Positions 33,791 through 42,579 of a DNA stretch of 64,000 nt are shown piece after piece. A program made the position numbers and the translations under genes. The stretch covers positions 1-64,000 of the forward strand of contig JADLDI010000123.1 in the NCBI GenBank assembly GCA_020846745.1, written 5' to 3'. The notes beneath the pieces were generated by a model. That model did not search any database. It saw only the letters and a list, made by a program, of their open reading frames with translations, and had not been told where the DNA came from. The DNA comes from Bryobacterales bacterium. Lineage in GTDB: Bacteria; Acidobacteriota; Terriglobia; Bryobacterales; Bryobacteraceae. Each line of letters opens with the position of its first letter. The first letter of the stretch is position 1.

Positions 33791-33994
33791 ATGACCATCA
33801 CCCCCATGAGGAGAAGTTTCGAATTTCAGGGAATCCGATTGCCCGATCCGAACCCATCGATGTCCGTTGAACAAGTTCGGGGCATCTTCGCGACGCAATA
33901 TCCGGAGATCGCCACGGCGTCCCTGACGGGTCCGGAGACAGTAGGCGACAAATGCGTTTACCGGTTCGAGCGCGCGATCGGGACGAAGGGATGA
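33791..33994 (+). CDS. PRTRC system protein C
   Basis: 67 aa, ATG behind AGAGGAGG. Short protein with FEFQGIRLPDPNPSMSVEQVRGIFATQYPEIATA, the typical PRTRC-C layout (beta hairpin then helix, resembling an ubiquitin-like/Mo25-size small partner of ThiF). If so, it may be the adenylation substrate of the ThiF protein; this is inference from genome context. Confidence 0.75.
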   Translation: MTITPMRRSFEFQGIRLPDPNPSMSVEQVRGIFATQYPEIATASLTGPETVGDKCVYRFERAIGTKG

Positions 33995-34091
33995 CTCGAC
34001 GCGGAACCGTTGGCTCGGCCCTCCGGCAACTCGACGCGATCGCTCAGGGATCGAATCCCCAGCAATCCCCAATCATTGAGGAGTTTCAGAA

Positions 34092-35186
34092 ATGCCCGGA
34101 CTGGCAACTAGCGGCTTCGATTCTAGCGCGGGCTCTCGACCACGGAAGGCGATACGGAAGGCAGACGACGCTCGTGTCACCCGTAATGTGGTTCCCGCCG
34201 ATGCTCTGACACTCGCCCCTGGGCGTTGGGGCTGGAAGATGCCGCTCATCGCCGGAGTGCCGGTCGCCCATCGTATGTGGCGCGGCGGTCGCGTGGCGGC
34301 AGCAATTGGCAGCGCGATGTTGAGGATCGGAGTTGCCAACGCCCATACATGGGCTGCCTCAAATGGCGATCCGTTTGAATTTGTCCGGAAATCCCTGGCA
34401 CAGTTCGTCGAACGGCACGGCGGTCAGATCGGGACCAATACCTTCCCGGTCAGCCTAGCTTTGACTGGCACTTTGAACGAATACGCCGCGCCCGACAAAG
34501 AGGTCGATCCCACGGATCTCTTTTTGACCATTGATCCAAGGGAAGCGGGATATTTGGTGCTCGGCTCAACGCTTCAGGTGCTGGAACGACAGCATCCGCG
34601 CTTGCCTGCAACCTTCTTTCATCTGCTCTGCGGAGCCCTGAACCGCTGGGTACGAGTCTACGACTACCGCGACGCGTTGGAACATGTCGAGCGCTTGAAG
34701 GATTGGTACAGTTCGGACCCCGACGTCGGTAAATACGAAGTTCCAGACGTCGACGCCAGCGTTCCGGCCGCAGCGTTGAGAAGGCCGCTTTCGAGAGCCG
34801 CTCTCCGGCGCATTCTGCCCGGTTGTTCTGCGGAGGTTCAAGATTGGATGAAACGCGCGATGACCCTGGAACGCCTTTCCGGACGCTGCCCGCGCCCGCA
34901 GTTGCAGGACCAGGCGCAAGAAGAACTGAGCGACTGCAATGCTCCGCTCCCCTGTCTGCTGGTGGTCTTTTCTCGTCGGGACAACATTGAGGCGTGCTTC
35001 GATATAGAAGCCGAATCGATGATGGAGGTTCCGCCGGAACCGAACCTGACTATTCCGGCAAACGCCTTGGACCCCGCGAGTTTTCGCAGGGCGTTCGCCA
35101 CGCTGCGTACAGTCTGCAAGACTTTGGCGGCGGCGAGCAACCTGATCGCGATGCTTCCCGACAGCACATTCAACCAGGAGGCCTGA
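34092..35186 (+). CDS. PRTRC system protein F-like
   Basis: 364 aa, ATG behind GAGGAG (8-nt spacing). Sits exactly where protein F lies in PRTRC clusters, between C and B, and has about the expected length. Helical, with ALAQ...-rich C-terminal half and LDPASFRRAFATLRTVCKTL near the end. I cannot name a catalytic motif. Assignment rests on position and size as much as on sequence. Confidence 0.5.
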   Translation: MPGLATSGFDSSAGSRPRKAIRKADDARVTRNVVPADALTLAPGRWGWKMPLIAGVPVAHRMWRGGRVAAAIGSAMLRIGVANAHTWAASNGDPFEFVRKSLAQFVERHGGQIGTNTFPVSLALTGTLNEYAAPDKEVDPTDLFLTIDPREAGYLVLGSTLQVLERQHPRLPATFFHLLCGALNRWVRVYDYRDALEHVERLKDWYSSDPDVGKYEVPDVDASVPAAALRRPLSRAALRRILPGCSAEVQDWMKRAMTLERLSGRCPRPQLQDQAQEELSDCNAPLPCLLVVFSRRDNIEACFDIEAESMMEVPPEPNLTIPANALDPASFRRAFATLRTVCKTLAAASNLIAMLPDSTFNQEA

Positions 35187-35187
35187 G

Positions 35188-35898
35188 ATGGAGTGCGGCG
35201 TTTATCTCGGCGGTCCCAGTCAGTTCGAACTGCGGGGCGCCATTCTTGTTTACGACGGCGGCAACACAAGTAATCGTGCCTTCGCCTCCTGGCACGATAT
35301 CGAGGGCAACGCGACAGGCGCGCCGCGCTTGGGGCCAGCCGTTCCGTTGACCACTGCATTTCTTCGAGAGCTATCGCGGGGTTTGGGTGCGATGACGCGG
35401 CCAGAACTCCTTCCGGAGAACGTCCTGGTCCGAACGCCGGAGTCACTTGTTTGGTGGCAACCGGCCCAGACCAGAAAGATGTTCTTCCGCCAGGAGGACG
35501 AACTCGGCTCCGTGAGCGGCCAGAACTTTCCGCAACCGACGCTTGTGTTCCGCGTGAGTCAGCGCGAACTATGGATTCGCGCGCTGGACAAGAACGTCCG
35601 GCCCACGGCGTCGACCGCGCTTATGGTGGCTCCCTACTACAACGTGAATACCGAAGGCGCCGTCTGCCAGGGAACGATGCGCTCCCCCGACGAAGCGAGC
35701 GTTGCGGCCATGGAACGGTGGGAGCGGTCATTCTTCGAATCCGAATTCACCCACATCTACGGCAGCGGCCATTTCACGCGCCATCCCGGCGGCATCGCCG
35801 GACTCTGGATCTCCTTGGCCGGAAAGAAGAAGTTTCCTTCCTGCCAATTGAGCCCCGCCGGAGAATCGTTGGCGCAGTTCGTAGCACGAGTGAGATAG
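35188..35898 (+). CDS. PRTRC system protein B
   Basis: 236 aa, start 1 nt after the F stop with AGGAGG upstream. Strong match to the B pattern: FPQPTLVFRVSQRELWIRALDKNVRP, then TALMVAPYYNVNTEGAVCQGTM and WERSFFESEFTHIYG. Some B proteins are compared with E2-type ubiquitin-conjugating folds, which would fit a ThiF partner. Biochemistry unproven. Confidence 0.8.
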   Translation: MECGVYLGGPSQFELRGAILVYDGGNTSNRAFASWHDIEGNATGAPRLGPAVPLTTAFLRELSRGLGAMTRPELLPENVLVRTPESLVWWQPAQTRKMFFRQEDELGSVSGQNFPQPTLVFRVSQRELWIRALDKNVRPTASTALMVAPYYNVNTEGAVCQGTMRSPDEASVAAMERWERSFFESEFTHIYGSGHFTRHPGGIAGLWISLAGKKKFPSCQLSPAGESLAQFVARVR

Positions 35899-35906
35899 GA
35901 GCCACG

Positions 35907-36713
35907 ATGACTCACGCTATTCCGGATTACCTCCTCCGCCAGCGCACCATCCGAGTCGTCGTGATTGGCTGCGGCGGCAACGGTAGCATTATTGCGATGG
36001 GGTTGCCATACATCCATCAAGCGCTGCTTCTCTCCGGCCACGCCGGAGGTCTGGAGGTGACCTTGATCGATGGCGATCTCGTTTCGCCGTCAAACTGCGT
36101 CCGGCAACCGTTCTGTCAGGCTGAGATCGGCCTTAGCAAGGCCGCGGTTCTTGCTTCGCGGATCAATTTATTCTGGGGCCTTCAATGGAAGGCGATCCCG
36201 GAGAACGTCTCCAATTCCCACCGAGTTGGCGAGGCGGATCTGGTGATCAGTTGCGTCGATACGCGGTCGGCGCGAGCCGAGATCCAGAACTTGGTTGGCG
36301 GCGACGCTCGAGTCAGCTACTGGCTTGACTTGGGAAACGGATCCGATGGTGGTCAGTTCGTTTTGGGGCAACCGCAGAACCGGCGCAACGCACGACGGGC
36401 GGCGCGGATACGAACAGCCGCTGAGTTGTTTCCAGAGATCGTCGATTCGACGCGTGGCGACGATGATACACCCAGCTGTAGTGCCCTGGAGGCCCTTGAG
36501 CGCCAAGAGCCTTTCCTAAACCAAACGTTGGCTAGCCATGCGCTTGCACTTCTGGCGCGTCTCTCTCGGTCTCGCCAACTAACAGCCCATGGGGCATTCG
36601 TGAGCATCAACGCTCCGCGAGTTCAACCTCTTGATGTAGATCGGGCCCAATGGAAAAAGGTGCGTCGGCGCGGTGCCTGGCGAAAGGCTCTCAGGCAGAA
36701 GAAGCAGCTTTGA
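35907..36713 (+). CDS. PRTRC ThiF-family adenylating enzyme
   Basis: 268 aa, ATG behind AGGAGCC, 8 nt after B. Rossmann motif VVVIGCGGNGS (about 17-27), LIDGD (about 53-57), a conserved Asn/Arg region SPSNCVRQPF, and SCVDTRSAR. These are features of E1-like ThiF/MoeB enzymes that adenylate a small protein's C-terminus using ATP. Clusters with PRTRC B, C and E. No PRTRC A (JAB-like), D (ParM-like) or ParB is seen here, so the cluster is partial or scattered. Last gene before a degraded region. Confidence 0.85.
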   Translation: MTHAIPDYLLRQRTIRVVVIGCGGNGSIIAMGLPYIHQALLLSGHAGGLEVTLIDGDLVSPSNCVRQPFCQAEIGLSKAAVLASRINLFWGLQWKAIPENVSNSHRVGEADLVISCVDTRSARAEIQNLVGGDARVSYWLDLGNGSDGGQFVLGQPQNRRNARRAARIRTAAELFPEIVDSTRGDDDTPSCSALEALERQEPFLNQTLASHALALLARLSRSRQLTAHGAFVSINAPRVQPLDVDRAQWKKVRRRGAWRKALRQKKQL

Positions 36714-37232
36714 TCTCTTCTTGGGCGCCGGCTGCCCGGTGTCGCCGAACATCCTGCGCCAGTTGATCAAGCGCGTGGTGAGCAGTTTTTTGAGCGACGA
36801 CCCGGTGAAAACTCCGGCGGCGTTGCGGAGGCCGCTTCCGCGGTAGCATTGCCAGTGCCCTTTGGGATCTTTCGCGGCGACCATCCGCATGAAGCCAACG
36901 ACAATTTCAGGGCCTTCTGATCCGCAGGCCTCGGCGTAGAATTCATACCGTCCCACTGTTCCGTGTGACCTTCGCCAAAGAGCCACCGGCCGTGTTGCTC
37001 GTAGTAAGACTGTCCGAAAAAGAACTGCATCACCGGACCCCGCAAAAAAGCCGAGATATCGGCGCGTTCCGCCAGCATCGCCCCTCTCTTCGGGCACAAA
37101 GACACGCTGCCCCAGCCGTGTGGTGACGCTCAGGAACCCACGGGATCCGGCCACCGGTTTCACGAACCGTTGGGAGTGACCTTGGGTAGTCTCGTGGAAG
37201 CTCAACAACGATCTAGTACCGGTCAAACTCAC
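36710..37232 (-). pseudogene. Frame-broken remnant of an unknown protein
   Basis: Two overlapping minus-strand frames carry pieces that read naturally as one protein. A piece ending RLGQRVFVPEE (frame a) joins RADISAFLRGPVMQFFFGQSYY...GHTEQWDG (frame b), which joins RYEFYAEACGSEGPEIVVGFMRMVAA...LLTTRLINWRRMFGD (frame a again). The switches imply small indels near 37095 and 36945. The frame runs on into the antisense of the ThiF gene, so the original end is lost. I do not know the family. It may mark the edge of the element. Confidence 0.4.
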
Positions 37233-37635
37233 TTCCCGTTAAGGGATCAACTAACGGCAGGGTGCCCGTAGTGTGACCGTCGAGCCATCAATGCTGACCC
37301 ACAACGATGGAAAGCTCGAGCGAAGGGCGTCCCGCACCTCCTCCAGCGCAGTCGGCGATCGCTGAAACCAAGGCTCATTCGATGTCAAGCCAAGGTTGAA
37401 CGGATGACGCACTGCTTGCGGTAGCGGCACGAGAGAGGATCTCGATGCGTCGAGCGGCTAGCTTCTCGGACACACTTCTGGGTTCCGACAGCGTTCGTTG
37501 CTACCCTACCGCGCTTCTACGGCCTCACGGTCACCCCCCTCGCTGCTGACAAACGGCTCTCTCATGCTGATGCATGCCTGGGATCGTCGTTATGGCCCGA
37601 GTCGCCGAGAATCCGGCGTCGATCATAATGAAGAG
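37233..37635. other. Non-coding stretch without a recognised gene
   Basis: No open frame here looks like a gene. The left part contains TTAAGGGATCAACTAACGG around 37239. I looked for an attachment-site repeat or tRNA end, as expected at an element boundary, and found none that I could support by eye. Confidence 0.4.
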
Positions 37636-38667
37636 ATGGAACGCCTCGGCCTATCTACCGACTGGGAAAAGCGCACCCTCCGCCAGGCCCACGTATTTGT
37701 AGGCATCTATGCAACCGCGGCGCTCCTAGCCGCTTGCCTCGTTTACCAAGCTGGCGGTTCCATTGTCTGGACCGTCGGCATCTGGCTGGCCACCACCGCC
37801 CTCCTCAACTGGGCGATGACGCGCAAGCTTCGCCGCCGCCGGCAAATCCTCGCGGAGCCGTTCCTAGCGGAATGGGAAACCGTCCTTCAACAGGAGGTTC
37901 TCTTCTTCCGCGTGCTGCCTGAAGACGAGAAGGGCCGATTCCGGCGGGAGGTACAGGTTTTTATCGGAGAGAAGCGCATCACGGGCATAGGGATCCAGCT
38001 CGACGTGAAGACCCGCGTCCTGGTGGCGGCAGCCGCCGTGATTCCAATCTTTGGCTTCCCGGAGTGGGAATGGGACCAGATTCGCGAAGTCCTGGTCTAC
38101 CCCGATCGCTTCGATGAGAACCACGCCTTCGCCGAAGCCGCCGGCCGATACACGCTCGGCATGGTGGGCACCGGTGCCTACAACGGCATGATGATCCTGT
38201 CCAAACCCGACTTGGTGCAGGGATTTCAAAACGCTGGCGACAAGCGAAATGTGGCTCTCCACGAGTTCGCTCATTTGGTCGACAAGTCCGACGGTTCAAT
38301 AGACGGTCTGCCTGGCGTGGGCCTGTCCAAAGACGCCATTGGTCCGTGGATCGAACTCGTCCGGCGCAAGATGGCGGAGATGGCGGCTGGCAACTCAGAC
38401 ATCCACCCGTACGGCCTTACGAACGAAGCGGAGTTCTTCGCCGTCGCCACCGAGTATTTCTTCGAGCGGCCAGGTGTGATGCAGCGCAAGCACCCTAAGC
38501 TCTACGCCATGCTGGCAAAGGTCTTTCGGCAGTCTCTGGCTGACCGAGCCCGTGACTTTCAAAAGGAGCGCAAGCTCGGTCATCCTCGACTCGGGCGGAA
38601 TTCGGCGTGCCCCTGCGGCAGCGGTCTCAAGTACAAAAAGTGTTGCCTTGACCGAGCGCGCGCTTGA
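37636..38667 (+). CDS. mtfA: MtfA-type zinc peptidase with membrane anchor and SEC-C tail
   Basis: 343 aa from ATG 37636; an in-frame ATG at 37564 is possible but has no ribosome site. Two membrane helices (about 20-37 and 41-58) precede the M90 peptidase: HEFAHLVD is the HExxH zinc motif (about 207-214), with NEAEFFAVATEYFFERP downstream as further ligand region. The last ~25 residues form a SEC-C zinc motif (RNSACPCGSGLKYKKCC). E. coli MtfA lacks the helices and SEC-C; it controls the Mlc sugar regulator. The target here is unknown. Confidence 0.8.
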   Translation: MERLGLSTDWEKRTLRQAHVFVGIYATAALLAACLVYQAGGSIVWTVGIWLATTALLNWAMTRKLRRRRQILAEPFLAEWETVLQQEVLFFRVLPEDEKGRFRREVQVFIGEKRITGIGIQLDVKTRVLVAAAAVIPIFGFPEWEWDQIREVLVYPDRFDENHAFAEAAGRYTLGMVGTGAYNGMMILSKPDLVQGFQNAGDKRNVALHEFAHLVDKSDGSIDGLPGVGLSKDAIGPWIELVRRKMAEMAAGNSDIHPYGLTNEAEFFAVATEYFFERPGVMQRKHPKLYAMLAKVFRQSLADRARDFQKERKLGHPRLGRNSACPCGSGLKYKKCCLDRARA

Positions 38668-39096
38668 GCTACAGGGTATCTCAAAGCAACAGCGATGCAC
38701 ATCAATGCGCGAATGACCGGCTACCTTGACGTCCATCGTGGGGAAACTCCCTATCCGAGCACCAACGTCGTCCGCCGGCCAACTCTCCCTGCCGGTGTCG
38801 TGACGGCGGAAAATGCTGCTTCACGCTGCCGCAGGTTCTGCGGAGGTATGTACCTGGACTTCCCCCTGCCCGAAGGAGTTCGGCAGCGGGATCTTCACGT
38901 CCAGGACTTCTCGGAGGTCCCCGCCCATTCGTTCGGATCCAGGTCCAGGTCGTGTGATAGTTCCATCAGTCCGTTCGATCATCCGATACGGTAGCCCAAA
39001 GGAGTCCAGTGCCACGTCCCCCCTTTTCTTGAGCTTAGGCGGCAGTAGGCGCACGCATCCACTCGGCGCAGTGCCACGGTTCATTGCGGCGAATCT
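38668..39096. other. Gap without a supported gene
   Basis: Open frames exist on both strands (for example 38821-39084 minus) but lack ribosome sites and a coherent family. The minus frames contain a short stretch, ELSHDLDLDPNEWAG-like, that may be a decayed gene piece. I see no repeats except those next to the mtfA tail copy at 39193-39354. Confidence 0.35.
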
Positions 39097-39192
39097 CTAA
39101 GCACGAAACCAATTAGCCGCAAATGTTGAGAGTGATAATAGCGCCGATGGCACACTCCAATGGCAAGTTTGCGCGTCTAAGTACCTTGCGCC

Positions 39193-39354
39193 AGCCAGGC
39201 CCAAGCAGCACTTCTTGTAGTTGAGGCCACTGCCGCAGGGGCACGCCAAATTCCGCCCGAGTGTCAAGAGCTCGTGAATTTGGGCTCCATTCTCAACGTC
39301 CCGCGCGCGGTCGGCCACCGACTGCCGGAAGACCTTTGCCAGGATGGCGTAGAA
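39193..39354 (-). pseudogene. Inverted partial copy of the mtfA C-terminus
   Basis: Reads FYAILAKVFRQSVADRARDVEN...LGRNLACPCGSGLNYKKCCLGLA on the minus strand, closely like the end of the intact mtfA (YAMLAKVFRQSLADRARD...LGRNSACPCGSGLKYKKCCL). It has no peptidase motif and no plausible start of its own. Most likely the relic of a second mtfA paralogue, or of an inverted duplication. Sequence past the tail shows no gene. Confidence 0.65.
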
Positions 39355-39560
39355 CTGCGGGCGGCTGCGCGGCGTTCTGAAAAGCAAGCGCCCGTGAAGG
39401 TGCCGAAGGTCTCACTCCGTGAGGCGAAAAGTTGCGGCCGCGCCAAGCGCTCCCCAAAGAGAGTTGTCGTGGCAAGCGTGTGCATTTTTTGTCGTGGAAG
39501 ATGTCTTAATTATCGCAATTGGTGTGCGTCGGATGCTCGCTACGCGTTCATTTGGATTAG

Positions 39561-39836
39561 CTACTTTTTTGGCGCGGATCGCTTTTTCTTGCGTGGTGTT
39601 TGGGCCAATGCGCTACCGGCCGCCTTGCGGCCCCGTGGACTGGTCTTTGCGGACGCAAGCGCTCGTCCGGCGGCACTGGCGGCCTTGGGCCTGGTGGAGG
39701 CGCGTCGTCCGGTCTGCGACAGAGCACTGCCGGCGGCGGTTTTGGCTGCTTTGGTGGCGTCAGGGTTTCTTAGCACCAGTGATGCGGCGGTAGCGGCTCG
39801 CTTGCGCGTTTGCCCGTTCGGTCTCTTTGTTGCCAT
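39561..39836 (-). CDS. Small basic KAASAAG-repeat protein
   Basis: 91 aa with a strong AAGGAGAGG site before ATG. Highly biased Ala/Lys/Arg/Ser composition with internal near-repeats: KAAKTAAGSALSQT, KAASAAGRALASAK and RKAAGSALAQT. Short repeat proteins of this kind are widespread in soil bacteria and have no known role; the charge suggests nucleic-acid binding or stress-related aggregation control. Ends with a poly-basic tail. Confidence 0.65.
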   Translation of the reverse strand: MATKRPNGQTRKRAATAASLVLRNPDATKAAKTAAGSALSQTGRRASTRPKAASAAGRALASAKTSPRGRKAAGSALAQTPRKKKRSAPKK

Positions 39837-40291
39837 TTGGTCCTCTCCTTGTTCGGCACTACGAGGTTGAGAAACGCGAGTGATGCCCGATGCGATTCGA
39901 AGAATGAAACCATGGTTCGTCGACTGACCGTTTCACTCGCACCGGCTAGGATACCACCCAGTACAGCCAGAGAACTTGGCGCTCTTGAGCTGCGGAACGC
40001 AACCTCAATCAACCGCCAGTGCACGTAATGGGAAAGTAAGAACCGAATGGAGATTCAAGGCGGTACCATCAACGGTATGCTTTCACTACCTCTGCAAAAA
40101 TGGAGGGTCAGAGCACAAACCGTCGTCGTCGAGTAACGCTGGGCAGAAGCAATGGCGATAGCGGTCTTATCGACCGTCACCCTCAGCGCGGGTCCGGAGG
40201 TTGCCTCCTTGTGTGACACTCACCAAAACCGACCACATGGCTCCAAAACTGGTCAGCTCAATCCAGTTATTGCTCTGGAATCGCTCGACGC
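39837..40291. other. Intergenic stretch, no gene seen
   Basis: About 450 bp between two genes on the minus strand. Open frames are short, lack ribosome sites and have no recognisable products. It probably holds the promoter of the 39561-39836 gene, but no clear -35/-10 pair stands out. Confidence 0.4.
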
Positions 40292-40714
40292 TTACCTCCC
40301 GCGTAGATTGCGCTGTGCCTGTAGCTTGATGAATAAGTCGTAAATCTGCGGTGACGTTGTCGGATCCGCCTTCGCAAGTCCAGCGATAATGCTGTCGCGC
40401 GCGGCAAGAACACTTTCGATCTGCTTCCGATCATCGCCGTCAGGGAGCCCGTTCGCGTAAGATCGCATCTCAGTGAATAACCCAGTTGCCAGTTCACCAG
40501 CTGATGCATAGTTACTTTTGTTGGCTTCGCCTTGAAGAAGGGCAAGGCGATTGCGGAAGTCCCCCATTTGTGCTTCGTGCCGGGATATTCGAAGATCTTC
40601 GCGGAGAGAGGCGGCCTCCTTCTCCACTGAGTTCACCTTTTGGTATTGAGGCACAAACCCGGCCAGAAACGCTGCAATGACTAGAGCTAACACGCCGACT
40701 AACTTGAATTTCAT
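40292..40714 (-). CDS. Membrane-anchored coiled-coil protein
   Basis: 140 aa. One N-terminal hydrophobic helix (about 4-24), then a coiled coil (VNSVEKEAASLREDLRISRHEAQMG) and a helical C-terminal domain. Likely an inner-membrane-anchored periplasmic protein. No family recognised and no strong ribosome site. Confidence 0.55.
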   Translation of the reverse strand: MKFKLVGVLALVIAAFLAGFVPQYQKVNSVEKEAASLREDLRISRHEAQMGDFRNRLALLQGEANKSNYASAGELATGLFTEMRSYANGLPDGDDRKQIESVLAARDSIIAGLAKADPTTSPQIYDLFIKLQAQRNLRGR

Positions 40715-40862
40715 TTCTAGTGGTTATCCTTCACTTTCTAGTCCGAGGTGCAACAGGCGCGCCGTCCCGGGTCCTGAGCAACAGATCGCTGTCCCTGTTG
40801 GCGCCAACGAGAGCCCACCAAGGAAAACGCACAGCGTCGACGGAACTTTGTTTTCGAATCGA

Positions 40863-41573
40863 TCATTTTCGGCTTGAGTAACGGTTTAATGTTTCGATCA
40901 GTTTACGCGCGCTCTTCGGCGGTGGCGGATCTTGCTCAATGATTTCCCGGTTCTCTAAAGTTCTGCCATAAAGTTCGCGGTTGTCCGACACATCTTGCCT
41001 CAACGTGGCGCCCTGCAAAGAAACACCAGCGAAAACGCCCCGCGATCGCGACCACGAAAGGATCTGGGCAGTAAGAAGTGCGTCGGTCTGAGCCTTGGCC
41101 GACCTTCCAACCGGGCCTGCGGCCACCTCCGCGGCACCACCTAGGGTGAACTGGCTCGAAAGAAGGCGGTCCACACCCTGTTGGTTCATCACCAAGAGAA
41201 TCACGTCGGTCTCGGAGGCGCCAATTTGAAAGCCGAAGCTACCGCCCTCGATCCGTACAGTTCCGGGAGCGGTCCAGCCGACGTTCGACTTCTTCCTGCA
41301 AGTCAAATAGCCCTTGCCGTAGCGGGCACCGACTATGAACGCCGCTTTTTTGACACCTGGTACGATCACTGCACACTGAGCGCGGTCCAGAAGATCTTGA
41401 GGAATCGCTTGGTCGGGCGACGACATGACTGCCTTGAGAATGTCGGCGGCCTCGCGAAGACGCTGTCGATGTTCCGACGTCTCGGCGCCAACAGGAAGGG
41501 CATGGAGGCCGAGAATTGTGAGAAGGAATAGTCGTATCACATCATGAGCGTAGCATTGCAAAGGACCGCTCAC
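40863..41573 (-). CDS. SYLF-domain lipid-binding protein
   Basis: 236 aa with a signal peptide-like start ending near PVGAETS. The SYLF/Ysc84 core is clear: DLLDRAQCAVIVPGVKKAAFIVGARYGKGYLTCR, GSFGFQIGASETDVILLVM, and ALLTAQILSWSRSRGVFAGVSLQGATLRQD. SYLF proteins bind membranes and phosphoinositides in eukaryotes and are exported proteins of unknown function in bacteria. Single gene upstream and divergent from the carbonic anhydrase operon. Confidence 0.8.
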   Translation of the reverse strand: MSGPLQCYAHDVIRLFLLTILGLHALPVGAETSEHRQRLREAADILKAVMSSPDQAIPQDLLDRAQCAVIVPGVKKAAFIVGARYGKGYLTCRKKSNVGWTAPGTVRIEGGSFGFQIGASETDVILLVMNQQGVDRLLSSQFTLGGAAEVAAGPVGRSAKAQTDALLTAQILSWSRSRGVFAGVSLQGATLRQDVSDNRELYGRTLENREIIEQDPPPPKSARKLIETLNRYSSRK

Positions 41574-41769
41574 AAGACCAGCCCTATGGACTAGGCCATG
41601 GCTCGGACCATCAACAAGCGAGGTACATCGGCAACGCTTTCTTTAGAGCACCCTCCGCACACGAGACCGGTTCCGGATACCCATGAAGCGCAAGAGATTC
41701 CCACCGTTCTCCGTTCGCGAGGCATGGACAGGATCGGGTCGAACCATCCACATCTGTCTTCCGAACGCT

Positions 41770-41778
41770 TGCTATAAT
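41770..41778 (+). promoter_or_regulatory. Extended -10 promoter for the carbonic anhydrase operon
   Basis: TGCTATAAT is a perfect extended -10 (TGnTATAAT) about 100 nt upstream of the carbonic anhydrase start. The -35 region (about 41750) is weak, as is common for extended -10 promoters. It is the best match to a housekeeping promoter I noticed in the window. Confidence 0.55.
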
Positions 41779-41880
41779 TACACGGCAAACGAAGGTCGAA
41801 AGGGTAGGTCACGGTTGAGCTTAACCCACCGCAACGTTCGAGCATACGCGACGCGGTGGAATTTGTCACGGAGCGTAATC

Positions 41881-42579
41881 ATGGCGAGCAAGAACACCGG
41901 CGGTGTCATAAAAGAACTCAGCGCTGGGTGGCAGCGCTACCAGGCGGAGCGGCACTCCCAAGCCAGCAAGAAATATCGGGAACTGAGCGAAGGTCAGAGC
42001 CCCAAGGTGCTATTTGTGACGTGTGCTGACTCTCGTATTGAACCTTCGGTTATCTTTCAAACCGACCCGGGGGAGTTGTTCGTCGCCCGCAATCCTGGCA
42101 ACTTGGTGCCACCTCTGGGCGCGCTCTTGGGCGGGGCATCCGCATCACTCGAGTACGCACTGACAGCGTTAGAGGTTTCTGACGTTATCGTTTGTGGTCA
42201 TTCGAACTGCGGCGCGATGAAGGGCGTTCTCAATCCGGATGCTGTGAAGGCAATGCCGGGAGTCGCTCACTGGCTACAGTTCGCCTTGCCGGCGCTTTCA
42301 ATTCAGTTGCCGTTCCGGCGATCGACTTCACCCGCGCAAAAGATCGAACTGCTTGCCAAACAGAATGCCGTCTGCCAATTGCAAAATCTGGCTACGTACC
42401 CAGTGGTCGCGAAGCGCCTGGCCGAGGGAGTTCTGCGCCTTCATGCCTGGTACTATGACATCCCAAGCGGAGCGATTACATGTTTTGACAATGGGACTCG
42501 ACAATTTGAGCCCCTAACACAGGCAACTGCAGCTTCGAGATCAGACTACGAACGCGTTCATCTCAAGGCTTCAAGATGA
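41881..42579 (+). CDS. Beta-class carbonic anhydrase
   Basis: 232 aa from ATG 41881; longer in-frame starts lie in the promoter region. The zinc ligands are Cys in CADSR (about 44-48) and His/Cys in GHSNCGAM (about 102-109), and the Asp-Arg dyad is in CADSR. It interconverts CO2 and bicarbonate. It overlaps by 4 nt with the SLC4-type bicarbonate transporter, so the pair probably works together in bicarbonate supply or pH control. Confidence 0.9.
   Translation: MASKNTGGVIKELSAGWQRYQAERHSQASKKYRELSEGQSPKVLFVTCADSRIEPSVIFQTDPGELFVARNPGNLVPPLGALLGGASASLEYALTALEVSDVIVCGHSNCGAMKGVLNPDAVKAMPGVAHWLQFALPALSIQLPFRRSTSPAQKIELLAKQNAVCQLQNLATYPVVAKRLAEGVLRLHAWYYDIPSGAITCFDNGTRQFEPLTQATAASRSDYERVHLKASR

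Noticed and set aside
33991..34209. 72-aa frame starting in an ATGA overlap with PRTRC gene C
   Set aside because: It overlaps the better-supported 364-aa gene (ATG 34092 with GAGGAG) by 118 nt, and the product has no family features; probably a chance frame.
38821..39084. 87-aa minus-strand frame
   Set aside because: No ribosome site, no coherent family; at best a decayed fragment.
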